DNA of 64,000 bases, taken from positions 179,950,437 through 180,014,436 of the forward strand of contig JARYHS010009186.1 of assembly GCA_031002005.1 (NCBI GenBank). The letters run 5' to 3'. Under the pieces are notes generated by a model that saw only the letters and a list, made by a program, of their open reading frames with translations, was not told the origin of the DNA and did no database searches. The stretch is from Vandiemenella viatica (Eukaryota; Arthropoda; Insecta; Orthoptera; Morabidae). Within the stretch, counting starts at the first letter, position 1. Each line of letters opens with the position of its first letter. Below, piece after piece: positions 45,396-58,489 of the stretch. A program made the translations under genes and the position numbers.

Positions 45396-45708
45396 AATTC
45401 CTATGTGTATCAAAGTTCATGTTAACTCCAAAACCTGACCGCAGTGCGTATAGAGTGGGGACTTACGATATTGTTGATGCTGATTGGACGGTCGAATAGG
45501 GTCGTTAACCCTAGTGGTATTACGGAATAGTAGGCTTGAATGGGCCGGCACCGGGTGTCATCCTCTCTTCCATCTCTCATACACAGCACAAACAACTATT
45601 TACCCTGACCGCAACCGCTATCACAATCAGCCACACTTGGAATAACACTTACCAACAATGTCAGACCTGAAAAGACAGCGAGAAACCATCCCAGTTCATC
45701 TTCACAGA

Positions 45709-45961
45709 GACCGAGCGGGGTGGTGTAACGGTTAGCGTACTGGCCTCGCATTCGGGAGGACGGCGGTTCGAATCCCCGTCCGGGCATCCAGATTTGGGCT
45801 TTCCATGATTTCCCAAATCACTCCAGGCAAATGCCGGGATGCTTCCTTCAAAAGGCCATGGCCGAATTCCTTCCCATTCCTTGCCCCCATCCTTGCCCCC
45901 CATCCTTTCCCGTCTCTAAAGACCTCGATGTTAAAAAGAGACGTAAAGCAGTTAAAAAAAA
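45709..45961 (+). mobile_element. tRNA-derived SINE (family 1), young copy
   Basis: A perfect 13-bp target duplication TCATCTTCACAGA occurs at 45696-45708 and 45962-45974. Full head with A-box region (GGTGTAACGG) and B-box GGTTCGAATCC, body through CTTCAAAAGGCCATGGCCGA, a C-rich stretch with CCTTGCCCCC repeats, GAGACGTAAAGC, then an A tail. Best-preserved copy in the window. Confidence 0.9.
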
Positions 45962-45979
45962 TCATCTTCACAGACGTTG

Positions 45980-47630
45980 GCATGGAGGAGTAATCATCTC
46001 CCATTGTAAACTCCTACGCTCGAGTAAGGAGTTTACCAAACTCCTCCCAAAGATGAGTTCAGTACGCTGACCAATACCATTGTAAATTACTGGATAAGCT
46101 CCGATATTGCTCCCGTCCACTCTTGTCTTCTCGGAAATCTTTCCCGTTTGTCGATGTATCATTTATTGAATCAGTAGTAGGTATATGTTGCCCTACTTGC
46201 AGGACAAAATAATGGCGAAGAAATGTGGCTGGAATAAAAGTATTGGTCTAAAGAACGATTATTTCAATTATAAATTACAAATTGTGTAAGAGATCCTTCA
46301 CAGACGTTTTGAGGACATTCGTATTTTAATAAAATAAGTTTTATACCGTAAAGTTATACTAAAGTATAAACTGTGGATCCAAAAGAAAAGTGAAAGAGCA
46401 GCGAACAAATTTCATATGAGCTATGAAATGGCGTTGAACTATGGCGTTATGTAACTAATTAGGACAATCAGTGGGGCACTTTGTGAGAGAACAATAACTG
46501 GATTCGAAAGGAATAATTTTTCATATATCTCGGAATTACAGTCGGACAGTTCTCCTTTACTTTCTTGCCACAACAATTTCGTGTTCTCTATTAGGAGTAA
46601 TAATATTAATAATGGAAAAAAACATGATCGTATTCAGTAGAAGGAAACTGGCAATTCATAAATGATTAAAGCTACAAGAAAGCAAAAGACAAACCAATGT
46701 AAAACAGCGAAAAATTGAGAGAGCTGTTGTACAAACGTAAATTAAACTTATCATTTACTATGTATCTTGAAGTGATTGAGGGATGAAGCCGGCACCTAAA
46801 ACAAGGTAAACAGAAAAAAAAGAGAGATATTCATTTTTTTTTAGATTTTCTGTAAATGTTTAAAGGTATGAGAAAAGCTGTGTGAAGAGATTCATGGATA
46901 CCTCTTATCAAACTTCTGTTACATCGATTGCTCTCACAAGTCATACTCGTGTTTGGCATACTGTCTTACTATATTGCGTAAGTTGCAAAAACGGTGTTAG
47001 CAGCTCATGTGAACGATATAGAGCACAGTAACCTGACCGACTGAACCGCAGTCCCGGTTACGACCAAATGACAAATGTCGCGCCGCCGAGGCACGTTACA
47101 CTGACGCATAATTTGCATCGCGTTTTGGAGAGTAAACATTTGCATGACATGACTTGAAATAATGGAGCAACTTTTTGTATTGAACAGCTCTATAATTACA
47201 ACTAGGACAGTAAAAATATTGGTGCAGATTTAGAAGCAATATGTGAAAGGAAAAAGTTGATCATGATAATAAATCCGTAATTGATTTCAGGTGTAAAGGA
47301 GAAGAAAGTTTTCATTTGTAAGTAGGGGACTGGGGCGCTGTAGCAAATTAAATAAGATGGCAATGAACAATAAACCTCACACTTCGAAGGATTTTAAGGT
47401 AAAAATATGCATGAACAGGAAGTAGAAATGAACGGTAACTACCGCCAGTTTGTGAGCTCCATTTCATTTAATAATAATAATAATAATTCAATGAATTTAA
47501 TAATCAGAATGTGATATTCGTTATTTAAGTTCACTCCAAAATTATTTCCGTTTTTTAATTCAAAACTAATCAGTTTATTACACAGATATAACATTAAAGA
47601 TTGTTTATGATTATAGGGTGGGGTCAGAAT
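45980..47630. other. Spacer, nothing recognised
   Basis: AT-rich. A short hairpin (AAACTCCT...AGGAGTTT) is near 46010-46036 and a GC-richer patch near 47010-47120. No gene supported. Confidence 0.35.
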
Positions 47631-47631
47631 T

Positions 47632-48335
47632 TCCTTGTTGAAGGCTTAAAGTGTAAATATCTTGGCATAACTTTTGATAATAAACAAAACTGGGCAGAGC
47701 ACATTTGACAAATGGTAGGAAAGGTTTACAAAATCCTACATTTTCTGGAGAGGGTGCTCAAGAGATGGAGCAGAGAAATAAGGAAATTGGTCTACAAAAC
47801 ATTAGGCAGACCATTGGTTAATTACGGTGGTGTAGTTTGGGATCCACATTTTCAGTATCAAATACAGGAATTGGAGGGCGTGCAAAGAAGAGCACCTAGA
47901 TTTGTTTGTGGAAATTATAGCTGGACCCAGACAGTATTTGATATGGTAAAGGAGATGGACTGGGAGTGTTTGTACAATGCATATGTTAGTGATTGGGCTT
48001 GGAGGTATATTGGTCAAATAATTAGGAATAGTGCATTTGGGGGAAAGATAACCATGACCACAAGCTGGCGCATGATTTCAAGAATACAGAAATGAGAAAA
48101 TTTTCTTTTGTAGGTAAGGGTGTCAGGGATTGTAACAAATTATCAAGTGATGAATAATTTACCAAAACGGTGAAGGAATTTAAAATAAAAATGTGTAAAT
48201 CCCAAAAGTAGATAAGCGAGGAATTTTACACTCAAGTTACATAAAGTATTTTTTTCAAAAATAAAGAGGGGTTAATTAGATGAATAAGGGAATTGCAACG
48301 TTAGCGTGTGTTCCATCGCAATTAATTATTAATAA
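47632..48335 (+). mobile_element. CR1/Jockey-group LINE, 3' end (second copy)
   Basis: Forward translation gives KCKYLGITFDNK, HFLERVLKRW, TLGRPLVNYGGVVWDP and VQRRAPRFVCGNY, the same blocks as the 32 kb copy. The frame breaks near 48095, and the 3' UTR with GAATTGCAACGTTAG...TCGCAATTAATTATTAATAA ends in an AATT/ATA tail. Dead and truncated. Confidence 0.75.
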
Positions 48336-48439
48336 TAATAAGCTTCAAAACCCACCACTTTAAATTTATCATCACTATTGTGCAGAAACCGCAACTGTAA
48401 TAGTTATGAACACTAGAGTGATTTTAAAATGTGGTTCCA

Positions 48440-49330
48440 TACCAAAATAAAAATCTCCCGAATTACAGACCGATTGATTTGACCGCAGTGGTAGATAACT
48501 TGATTGAGAGCTTGATGTGCAGCCTCATCAAGAATATTTCTGAGGAAATAAAGAGGGTTTGTAAATCATAAACAATGTTTACAGAAATGTTAATTACTTA
48601 CATGTTAGTGGACTATGTGGAGAATAGAACTGGTAAGTCATACAAGTTAGGAATTGACCTGAATGAACAACAGAGTGGTGGTGAATAGAGTTAAAGAAAA
48701 CCATTGCACCAAAGTAGGGTATCATCAATTCGGCAGTAGAAGTCATAGATGGCCTTGGCGACGTAGGAGTCAGAAAGTTGACATCACGTATAGATAACAG
48801 ATCGCCGAATCAAATCCGAGCTTGGTTCTGTAGTCTCCATACTTAGCAGATCGATAAACGTTGCCGTACGATGATAAACAGACTTGCGAAAAAAGAAATG
48901 CAATCTGTAGGACAGATACAATTTTGCTGATAAAAAATAAAAAAATAAATATCCAGGTACGAAGCAAAAAGTAGCAAATGTGGTATCAGAAGAGAAGGAA
49001 TAATGATCAGGAATCCAACAGGGTATTGTATTAGGACCATTGTTGTTCATTATTTCAGATAATGATCGGTGTAAAGTTAGGAGAACGGTTGTTTGCAGAT
49101 TGTTTGACTAGACGAAAACGAAAGAGAGAGAGAAGAGAATAACTATTGAAGGATCTGAATAGCATATCTAACTGGGTAAGTAACATTGAATGAAGATAAT
49201 TATCATAAAAATCAGCTTTTCAGGTACACAGACAACGAAATTTAGGGTTCTGTTTACTTATACGTCGAATGGTAATTGTTTGATAAATACATAAAGCGTG
49301 AATATCATTTGATAGTAATCTCACGTTAGC
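48440..49330 (+). mobile_element. LINE reverse-transcriptase core fragment
   Basis: Pieces in shifting frames read NYRPIDLTAVVDNLIESLM (about 48470), then GIVLGPLLFIIFSDND (about 49020-49065) and LNSISNWV (about 49155). These are the RT fingers, palm box and following helix of CR1-type LINEs. The catalytic FADD box is not recognisable. Probably a different insertion from the adjacent 3' end, since the order is inverted relative to a single element. Confidence 0.55.
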
Positions 49331-49344
49331 ATGAAATGGTGTAT

Positions 49345-49392
49345 TTTTTTATTTCTTTACGGCTCGTCGACGTCGAGGTAATTAGAGGTGGC
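49345..49392 (-). mobile_element. SINE family 1 tail, truncated
   Basis: On the minus strand it reads CCTCTAATTACCTCGACGTC and GAGCCGTAAAGAAA, matching only the last part of family 1. Confidence 0.55.
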
Positions 49393-49399
49393 ATAACAT

Positions 49400-50160
49400 T
49401 CGGGTGCTCTAGCTTAATAATTCTCCATTATTTTTATGGCAGAAGTTAGTATATTTTTCACAAAAATGTTCATTACTCTCTTACTCGTCGTTCGAACCTT
49501 CAAAAACTGTGGCGCCATCACTTCGGCAAGCGTTTCGCCAGCTAACCAGGAGATGGCGTAGGTAGCAGGAATAATTGCTTTCATACATGAAAGATATTGT
49601 TAGACAGGAAGTTATTCAAAACTGAGCAAGGCACGCTCAGATATTATTCAGCATATTGAGGTATTAAAATAAAGGTTTGTTCTTAACGTTTATTCGTTAG
49701 AACCAAAGTTTTATTTAAAATATGATTTGTAATGAGGTGATTTATTCTCCTAAATTATCTATGACTGTATCTCAATTCTGGGCTAATTTCTTATATCTTC
49801 ATCAGAAGAAAGGGATTAAGGAAGACGTCAAGCTAAATTTGGAAAACAGTTTCGCTGTTTATGGAACTTCTGAGATGGTTATTGAAGATAAAACGATGAA
49901 ATACGAACTCATGAAGGCACAAGATTTTTTTATCTGTACAACATCTGAACCATAGAAGCACAAATGGATATCCGGTTGTTTTCGCATGTGGTATTTATAC
50001 CCTCAGTTTCTGTCCGAAGTGATATTAGTGTTAAGCAATTTAATTGAATATGCGACCTTGGCTGATTTGTAATATATCTCATACAGTTTTTAGAACCGGT
50101 ATTATCAAAACCCGATAGTTTTTGCGAAATAGTCCTTTTTGAATAGATATAACCACTTTA
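49400..50160. other. Spacer, nothing recognised
   Basis: Holds one 77-codon frame (49722-49955) without recognised domain or splice context. Confidence 0.35.
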
Positions 50161-50171
50161 CCTCCACTTTT

Positions 50172-50422
50172 AACGGTTAGCGTTCTCGCCTCGCATTCGG
50201 GAGGACGGCGGTTCGAATCCCCGTCCGGGAATCCAGATTTGGGTTTTCCATGGTTTCCCCAAATCACTCCAGGCAAATGCCGGGATGCTTCCTTCAAAAA
50301 GGCCATGGCCGAATTCCTTCCCATTCCTTGCCCCCATCCTTGCCCCCATCCTTGCCCCCCATTCTTGCCCCCCATCCTTTCCCGTCTCTAAAGACCTCGA
50401 TGTTAAAAAGAGACGTAAAGCA

Positions 50423-50456
<34 letters not shown>
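50172..50456 (+). mobile_element. tRNA-derived SINE (family 1), slightly 5'-truncated, long A tail
   Basis: CCTCCACTTTT flanks it (50161-50171 and 50457-50467). It starts within the A-box region (AACGGTTAGCG), keeps the B-box GGTTCGAATCC, has extra CCTTGCCCC repeat units and ends in an A tract of about 30. Frames on both strands are repeat artefacts. Confidence 0.88.
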
Positions 50457-50457
<1 letters not shown>

Positions 50458-50785
50458 CTCCACTTTTTTCATTATACGTACAATTCCACCAACAGACTGC
50501 TCAAAGAAAGAGGCATCTCCGCTTCCCTTATTCATTGTTAAGTAGAGGATACGAAGTGCCATTCCATCTCATTCATCCATAAAAAGTCGTGATTGCCTTC
50601 GTATCCACAAAACAAAAAGAACAATACAGTTATTTCAGCCGACAACTATGCTTTCCAGAGTGATAAATATATATATATATAAGACTACAAATACACGACA
50701 TAAAACAATCAGACAAATGCAATGTTGTTGTAGGCCATTTTTCCGCAGTTGCTCAGTAAATTAAATGACGCCAATGCAACTGTAT

Positions 50786-51640
50786 TATGTAGGTTTATTG
50801 CCGTACGCGTTTCGCCTCTCATCGAGGCATCATCAGCGACGAATCTATTTTAAAATTTACATTGGGTTTACAAACTTTTTTGACATAACGGTAAATTGAT
50901 ACATTTTCTTATTATTTACACTTACTAATTACATTAGTGGATTTCAGGATAGTAACCACACATCTTTGCTTTCTCTCGAAAGCATGTTTCCATTACAGAC
51001 ATTTGTCTTTGCTGTCGTGTACAGGATATAAACATTGCGTCTTTTACAATTCGCTTGTTTTCGGTGGCCATCTTATTTTCTTACTGTCAAAGGTGGTGAT
51101 GCGCTGACGGCGCCAGATTTGAAATTGCGTGGGAGATTTTATTTCTAATTTTATGTAAGTGTGTGAGTGCATGTGTTTGTTAGGTTTATTTCTTTACTGT
51201 ATGGTTATTGTATGTTTACCAGTTTGAACAGTGTTTGGTTTGTTAAGTTTATGTGGTAATTCAATACCTGCTTGCCATTTTTTATTGCTTTTTGTATATG
51301 GTAGTTTTCTTGTAGAGTGAGGGTATTGTGTCTGTAATTGTTGATTGTGAGTATTTGCATGTCTTTGTTAATGTCTGTTGGTAAGTGATCATTTTCTATT
51401 GACAAATGTTCAGGTGCGCTACTGTTGGATATTAAAAATTCTGTGAGAAATCTAAAAAATTCTGAAAAGCGACTGGAGGTAAAGTATTTACAAATTTCCC
51501 TGACGCTCTGAGTTACGAGGTGCTTAAATTTTTTATCTAAATTGTTTTGTTTTCGTACTTGAAATATTTTCTGAAACACCGAAACCTTTATTGTCTGAAT
51601 TAAACGTTAAAGGTGTTAAACTTCATTCGTTTCGTCGAAC
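50786..51640 (-). mobile_element. Penelope-like element, 3' end (second copy)
   Basis: The minus-strand frame 51579-51205 contains IENDHLPTDINKDMQILTIN, then QENYHIQKAIKNGKQVLNYH, the segment following the GIY-YIG nuclease in Penelope elements. Farther 3' (50860-50790) is GATGATGCCTCGATGAGAGG followed by CGAAACGCGTACGGC, the usual Penelope 3' motif. The nuclease core itself is not intact. Confidence 0.7.
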
Positions 51641-51649
51641 ATACGTACC

Positions 51650-53029
51650 CATGAATTATTAAGCATTTCATTTTAGGAAAAAATATAGTTTCTAATGTAT
51701 GATGTTTAGGATATTGTGTCAGGCCAAAGTGTCATTGAGTGCGAATGAGGTAGTATCCACGTCTGATAAAACTTTTATCCCGGAAAGTCTGCTAGGGACA
51801 AGAATGTTTTAGCTGTAAGACCTCTTTCCCACGACACCCTGTTGAACAGGTCTTTGCTGTGAAGAAGAGAAGGCCCAGAGGCGTTGTATTACGTGAGTCT
51901 GTAGGAAATTAGCAAAACGAGACTCTGAGAATGATGTCACGGAAGGGAATGTCGAAAGACCGTAACGGAAACGGCTATATGTCTGTGGTAATTCCCGAGG
52001 CTGAGAAAATAATAAGTAGGGAACAAGTATGGTTTAGAACCAGTAATGGATAAAAAATAACTGAATACTTTAAAAAAAAATGAACTAATAAACTTCGGAG
52101 AATGAATAAATATTTTCTTTTTGCCTGCCTGTTTTATCTGTCTACGCGTCAGTCTGATTGTTCCGTTGACCAAAATTCACGTAAAATACGGATTTTCATT
52201 GGGTTTAAAAATTGTGTAACCTTATATCCCAGGCGTAAAATGAAGTAGGCCTATGTTTTATCAAAATGTGAGTTAGGAAAGCTGAGAAACTATGAAAATA
52301 ATGTCTAAAAATTTAACTTTTCGATAGTATTATTTGATATTATTAATTATCTGGTGCTAAATGTGACTAACTTCTCGGATTCTAAATGTTTGCAGGGACT
52401 GGATATATTTTAACCCAAAGTAAAGTACTTTTAAAAGTGGCCGACTATACCTAATTCCCACTAAAACGCAATCAGTCATTTTCCAATATCGGCACAAGAA
52501 TCCTAATCGTAAACCAACTCAACAGTTAAAATTTGGAATAATGGAATCAATGGATATCGTTTGACAAAGTATTTAGATACAGATTTAGATAAACCCTCAA
52601 CTTTGGACAAGCCTAGAATTCCTTAACAGAACCTCTTTTTCTGTACCAACAACATTAAATGGTTGCATCCGAAACACTCGCCCAAATCCAGGACTACCTC
52701 ACCCGTAAAATGTTTACCATCCATCTGTGTCGACCTCCTCCCTTTATTCACCACCACATTTCTATATTATAGACCCCCCCCCCCCCGGGAAATTTACGTG
52801 CATCCTCCTCACATAATTGCCCTATCCATTGTACGAAGGAAACAGCGACTAAGACATGAGAGCACTTTTCACAGAACTCATATTCTAGGCATTTCCTGCT
52901 AATAGCAGGCTACTTACATCTCAATACTAGAACTGGAAAATTATCGCTTCTAAGAAGCTAGTAGTGTTGTGTAATAGTCTTGGCAATCTTTTCATAAAGC
53001 AGTTAGACACAGATTTAGATAATCCCACC
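51650..53029. other. Spacer with poly(C) tract
   Basis: AT-rich, with a run of about 12 C at 52775-52786. No gene supported. Confidence 0.35.
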
Positions 53030-53872
53030 AGGGAGCGTTTATGGACTATTTCTTTCTGGCTGCTCTCTTTCGTTCCCAGTACCTCTCGAGCCCAGCTAAT
53101 TATCTTTCCTTTAACTCCTTTGAGATAGGTTTCCAAGCTTTAGTAACTTTTTGTGGAGGGGACCAGGAGTTAACCAAATTACAAAATTTGGCAACATCAG
53201 TGTCGGAAATCCCAGTGGAATCGAAGTCTTTTTGCACCTCATTGGGCCACATTCTACCTATTTATAGTGTTTGAAAAATCCTCTTGGAAAACCTGTGGTT
53301 GCCCATTCTCGGAAGGTGTACTTAAAACTCCATCCACCTACGTCGCATGCTGGTGTTAGCTGCTTCCAATGGGTGGAGTTCACTTTCAGTCGGTAGGTTA
53401 AGTCTGGGAAATTTGGCCCATGAATTTTTCTTAGCATACATCTTTCAACTATTTGCCTTTCCTGTTCTTCATTATATTTTCCGCAGCATATAAGAAACGA
53501 TACTGTTCAGAGCAAGATGCCAGATCTTCATGAATTTCTCGAGCATCAGATTGAACAGAATGGGTGAGAGGCCATCACATTGTCTAACTCCAGTTGTGAT
53601 CCCGAAACTCAGGGTCTGTTCTCCACTGAATTTCATCTTGGAAGAGATATCTGTGATAGTTTGTTCGATCAGGATGTGTGTGTCATAATCCGCACCTCGT
53701 TCTCGCGGCACTGCGAAGAGTATTTGGCGGACAATCGAATCGTAAGCCTTCTTAGAGTCGACGAATACTGCAGTGACTTTCACGCCCCAGTATGTTTTTA
53801 TTTGGAGAGTAGTTTTCAGGCTGAATACCTACTCCATGCAGGAACGTCCTCTCCGAAATCCTCCCTAATTAT
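53030..53872 (-). mobile_element. RTE-like LINE, 3' third
   Basis: Minus-strand translation in several frames: TAVFVDSKKAYDSI (first catalytic D), TGVRQCDGLSPILFN, then after the palm region RKIHGPNFPDLTYRLK, WPNEVQKDFDSTGI and finally KAWKPISKELKER...LERYWERKRAARKK. This is the order seen in insect RTE-like LINEs. The FADD box is missing. It ends against the SINE at 53875, which may have inserted in it. Confidence 0.7.
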
Positions 53873-53874
53873 CA

Positions 53875-54100
53875 CACCGAGCCTGGTGGCTGAGTGGTAA
53901 CGCTCTGGCCTCGCTTTCTGTAGGACGCGGGTTCAAATTCCTGTCCGACCATACAGATTGGGTTTTCCTCTCCAAGCTCATGTTGGGATGTTTCCTTCGA
54001 AATACCATGGACGAATTCCTTCCCGTTCCTCGCCCCCAGTCCTTTCCCGACTCTAATGACTTCGACGTCGCCGAGACGTAAAACCATAAGCAAAAAATAA
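53875..54100 (+). mobile_element. tRNA-derived SINE (family 1), diverged
   Basis: Head ACCGAGCCTGGTGGCTGAGTGG (given here as ACCGAGCCTGG then TGGCTGAGTGG), B-box GGTTCAAATTCC, body with ATGTTTCCTTCGAA, and 3' part GACTTCGACGTCGCCGAGAC then an A-rich tail. ATTATCAC/ATAATCAC at the two sides may be the remains of a target duplication. Confidence 0.75.
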
Positions 54101-55685
54101 AATAATTGATAATCACCAAGGGTGTGCCAATATATGGTGTTCATATTAATGATTTAATCTACTGACATAGCTAGGCATATTTAATTCGAACAACATCAAA
54201 CGGAGTCCTGAATGGAATACCATCAGTTCACGTTACTGATTTATATATATATAGTTTTCAGACAACGGATGTTACATTAGTAAAATATACCGAATACAGA
54301 TTCTCTTATTTGCTGATCTGTTCTTGATAAGTGCAATGGAAATCATCACATCATCATATCTCATGTAACTGACATCATAAATAATAATAATGACTGTTTG
54401 GAAGTCCGCCGAGGTTTCAATAATATGAAACTAATTGCGCCTCGGTAAACAGTTGATGAAAATATTAAATCAGTAATAAAGTGAAAAATAAAAAACAGTA
54501 TAAACCAACGGGCCAGGTAAGAAACGGTTGCGTGTCGAATATGGCCCGAGAGTCGTAGTCTGATGACTCCTGCTCTAAGGCATAAAAACAGCGCGTTACT
54601 GGGTTATAAACCGTCAGTTAGTACTAAGAGCTCTGTGCATATGACGTTCGCTGTGGTTACCACTGTCCATGACGCATATTTCTGCGGCAGCATAAATGTT
54701 TTGTGGTCCTGTGTGCGCGTTAACTGAAACAATTGACGATAAGTCTGCAGTTCAAGCGTTTTCGTAAGATAATCAAGCTCCTTATCGTCAAAGTTTTGCA
54801 GGAAGTATCAGATACTTGAGAAGGTCAAATCCAGATTTAGCGGAGAGAGAATGCGAATTCCCAGAGGCTATTAATCTTCCATACAATGTCTAGTAACGAC
54901 TGTTCTGATCGTAGTTAGGGTAATAATCCTGGGCTTTTCTGCTACCTGTTTCACTACAGATTCAAGGTTAAACAACCAGCATGATGCTGTTTGATGAGTA
55001 TACATTAATGTTTGAACATAATAGTGTGGATATAGTGCGTGGTGGCCCAATATGAAAACAACAAAAACAAAATAGAGTTCAACTAAAATGAAAACAACAA
55101 CAATAGAATTAACGTTAAGGCTGGAACAGAGTAAGAAATCTAAAGTAAGAGACTTCTGTTAGCACACAAGAAATATTACGAAAGATGACAGAAGTAAAAT
55201 AACTCTTTCTTCTTTAGATTTTTTTTTAATCATCAGACATTCAGATAGGGGCTAGAGTATTTTTCCTGAAATTGTGCGTTTCGATTACAATAATTCATTG
55301 ATGTGAAACTTTGGAACTACCAGAAAGAAGGAAATTGAAATGTTAATGAAATCTGACACTACAGAAGGAAGTTGGAAATGTAATGGAAAGCTGAAGTACA
55401 TGACTAATATGTACTTTCAATAAAAAATTAAATCACAAAGGATTTTTAACAATAAACTGACAAAACGAAGGATTGGAATATTGGAGAACTTTTTAAAACC
55501 TGCCTAATTGATTAACTTCCAAATAGTGGGAACAGCTGACTGGAATAACTGTAGAGCTGAACAAAAGTCGAACTTTGGTATGGATTAGTCCAAGAGCTAG
55601 GAACGTTTTCGAGAAAGAATTTAAGGTCGGCTGGTTTTGTTTTATATATTTGTTTTATTATTGAAGTCTTATATGGATACGCTAA
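54101..55685. other. Spacer, nothing recognised
   Basis: AT-rich, with a moderately GC segment near 54570-54760. No frame above about 60 codons with recognisable features. Confidence 0.35.
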
Positions 55686-56688
55686 GTCTGGAACCTGGAA
55701 GCGGTTGCGTTTACCTGTGTGTATCCCATCCGTACAGGAAAAAATTGTACATTTTGATATAATTTTAAAACAAATTTTCTTTTTTCATAATTTTCTATGA
55801 ATTTTTAGCAATACAAATTTATAGTTGTCAGACCGTTTCATCGTTGCTAACATTGCGCCAGGTACAATTTAAATATAAAATCATTTTCAAACCATTTTAG
55901 TATAGCTGAAATTTTAGTATGATACAATTCTATAGTCAAAGAAGATAATATAAATTTGTCAGGCAGAAATTCGGTTGCTAAATTAGGAACCAGACCAATT
56001 TAATCTTCGGGAAGAGCATGTGAGTTAAGAAAAGTTCGTCATCTAATTCGTTGCTTGCATGAGGTAAATGTCTGCGACAAGCATGGAGGAATATTTCCTT
56101 CCTCCATGGCGACAAGGAACGTGATAAGAGATAAGCAGTCACAAATGTTATTTTTAAAGATGGCGTCGAGTGCTTACGTTCGTTGTATTGTGTATTGATA
56201 AATGAAAACTCATCTTCGTCGAGATTTGTGATGAAAAAGTAAAAATGTATAAAATACCAGATTTTTTACATATCACTGTCAACATATTTGCAATACAATT
56301 TTTTTATTGTTTTGTTAGTTTAAAAAGAATTACGCGCCGCACTCTACTAACTTACCTACTTTATCCGTGACTTAAATTGGTCTGGTTCCTAATTTAGCAA
56401 CCAAATTTCTGTCTGGAAAATTTATATTATATTCTTTGATTATGTAACTATAACACATAAAAATCTCAGCAATTTTAAATTGGCTTGAAAATTATTTTAT
56501 TTTTTAGTCATATCTGGCGCGATGTTTGCAACGATGAAATTGTCTGGCAACTATAAATTTATACTGCTAAAACACATAGAAAATGATAAAAAAAGAAAAT
56601 TTGTTTTAAAATGATTTCAAAATGAATAATTTTTACCTGCATGGAAAGGATGCGCACAGGTAAACGCAATCGCTCCCAGGTGCCAGAC
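55686..56688. mobile_element. Foldback element with 316-bp inverted arms
   Basis: Arms 55686-56001 and 56373-56688 face each other over a 371-base centre. The outer ends read GTCTGGAACCTGGAAGCGG and, from the other strand, GTCTGGCACCTGGGAGCGA, both followed by TTGCGTTTACCTGTG. Inner arm ends TTAGGAACCAGACCAATTTA match exactly. Arms are roughly 85% identical by eye, so the element is older than the 59.6 kb foldback. No transposase is present, and the target duplication is not clear. Confidence 0.8.
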
Positions 56689-58489
56689 GTTCCACATCTC
56701 TACACAACTTCAATAAGAAAGAAACTAGGCGACCTAAAATTAACTTTTTTATGGCATTGCTAGTTCTTATACTATAAGTGAAACCTGCCTACAACAGCGA
56801 GTTTTAACGTATGCCCTGTAGGCGTCAGCGGTTGTAACGCGTTACCAGAATATGTGACCTAAACTCTGTAAACAGGAGATAAGTCGAAATATTAGTAATT
56901 CATTTCATTTTCATTGCTGCTAATTGTAATGTTCAACTGTTAACACTTAACCGCTTTTAACACTTTGCCTAAGCTTCTAGAGGTTTTAGCTCTACTGCGC
57001 TTATAAGGGCGACAATCTCAAATAAACAAATAAAATGTTGGCATAAAATTTATGTTGAACCCCCCCCCCCCCCCGGCTCCTTTTAAGCCCAGCCTCGCCA
57101 GAGTAAAGACCTCCCCCCCCCCCATACCAAAATCCACTGCCTTCCATTATTACAAAATGGTCTCATTATTAACTGCCCCAGAACACCCTAATCTTTCTTT
57201 TCTCTTTGTGCTATTCTCCAAAGATTCTTCATTAGCCGTTTATGGAAAGTTACTAGAAGTATGACACCATCATATTGCAATAAAATACGTAACTTAACTC
57301 TAGCATAAAATATCTGTCCATAAATCCATTTTCTATTAATACTCGCGAAATCAAGATTCCTTTCAACTATCCGTCTTTAGTCTTATATATTCTAAATACG
57401 CTTTCTACTGAAATACTTCCCATAAAATCATACTCTCAAGTTCTAAATATACATGATGGGCTTTTGGACAGTTCGTCAGAGGTGAAGTTTAATATTAATC
57501 TCTGGTGGCTGGTGTTTTCGCTCACTAAAATTGTTCAGACGATGATCTCACATGGCACCACATGGTTGTTGGCCTACCTCAAGATGTTCGAGTCTTATAG
57601 TGTCTTACTTATAAATTACATTTACCAAATTTTTCTCACTTTTATTCTGTTGTATATTCAGTAGCCTATAACGTAACTGTATAAATGTGACTTTTTCCTA
57701 TTTGATACAATATGTCTTATTATTATCCTGTATTTGATAAGTAAATAATAATCAGCATACTATTCTTAATAACTCGTCATTTTTAACTTTCAAATATTTC
57801 TGCTTATCATATTGCATTATAGGATACCACAATATTTATTGTGGAAACAAAAAGATTGACTCAGGATTGAAATACTTGTAAGAGTGAATCAAACTAATCA
57901 TGAAAAAGATGACAGTGTTTTTTTATATATTAGTAAAAGTAAATGCCACAGATTATTACGCTCGAGCAAAAAGTGTTTAAATATTGAATTCCGATGTTAC
58001 AATATGTGGCAACTTATGCCGACTGAGGTAAAATAATAAAAGTACATAGGAGTTTTGAAATTGAATATAAAATATTTCTTTTTCTTTCCCCTATTAATTC
58101 CATGACGATATTATTTGCTCTTTGTAATTGCATTGTTAACTCTTTGAAGCTGAATTAAATTGAGAAGGCAACCCTACAGTATATAACCGTATACGTTTGT
58201 CGACACTTCATTTCTCGTAATTTTCAGGTTAGTGTTTGATTTAAGGTTTCTTTTCTGATGTAAATTGTTTTAAGTATTTAACGTTTCATTTGAGAATAAC
58301 GAAAGACACATTCCACAGGATGATTCGGGTAATAAGTAGCCTCCATATTGGGATACTTACATGCGTGTAAATTAATGATGTTAGGAATATAGTGCCGAAT
58401 GGAAGCAAAGTAAATTAAAAATCAGTATTAAAATCTTCGTAATATTCGCTGCAACAATTATTGTTAGTTGTTATTACGGTCCAGGTGGT
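56689..58489. other. Spacer with two poly(C) tracts
   Basis: Runs of C at 57061-57074 and about 57112-57123. The small frames 57052-57264 and 57464-57664 show no recognised domain. Otherwise AT-rich. Confidence 0.35.

Noticed and set aside
45065..54100. tRNA genes at each GGTTCGAATCC site
   Set aside because: All are heads of SINE copies with bodies and A tails; several have target duplications.
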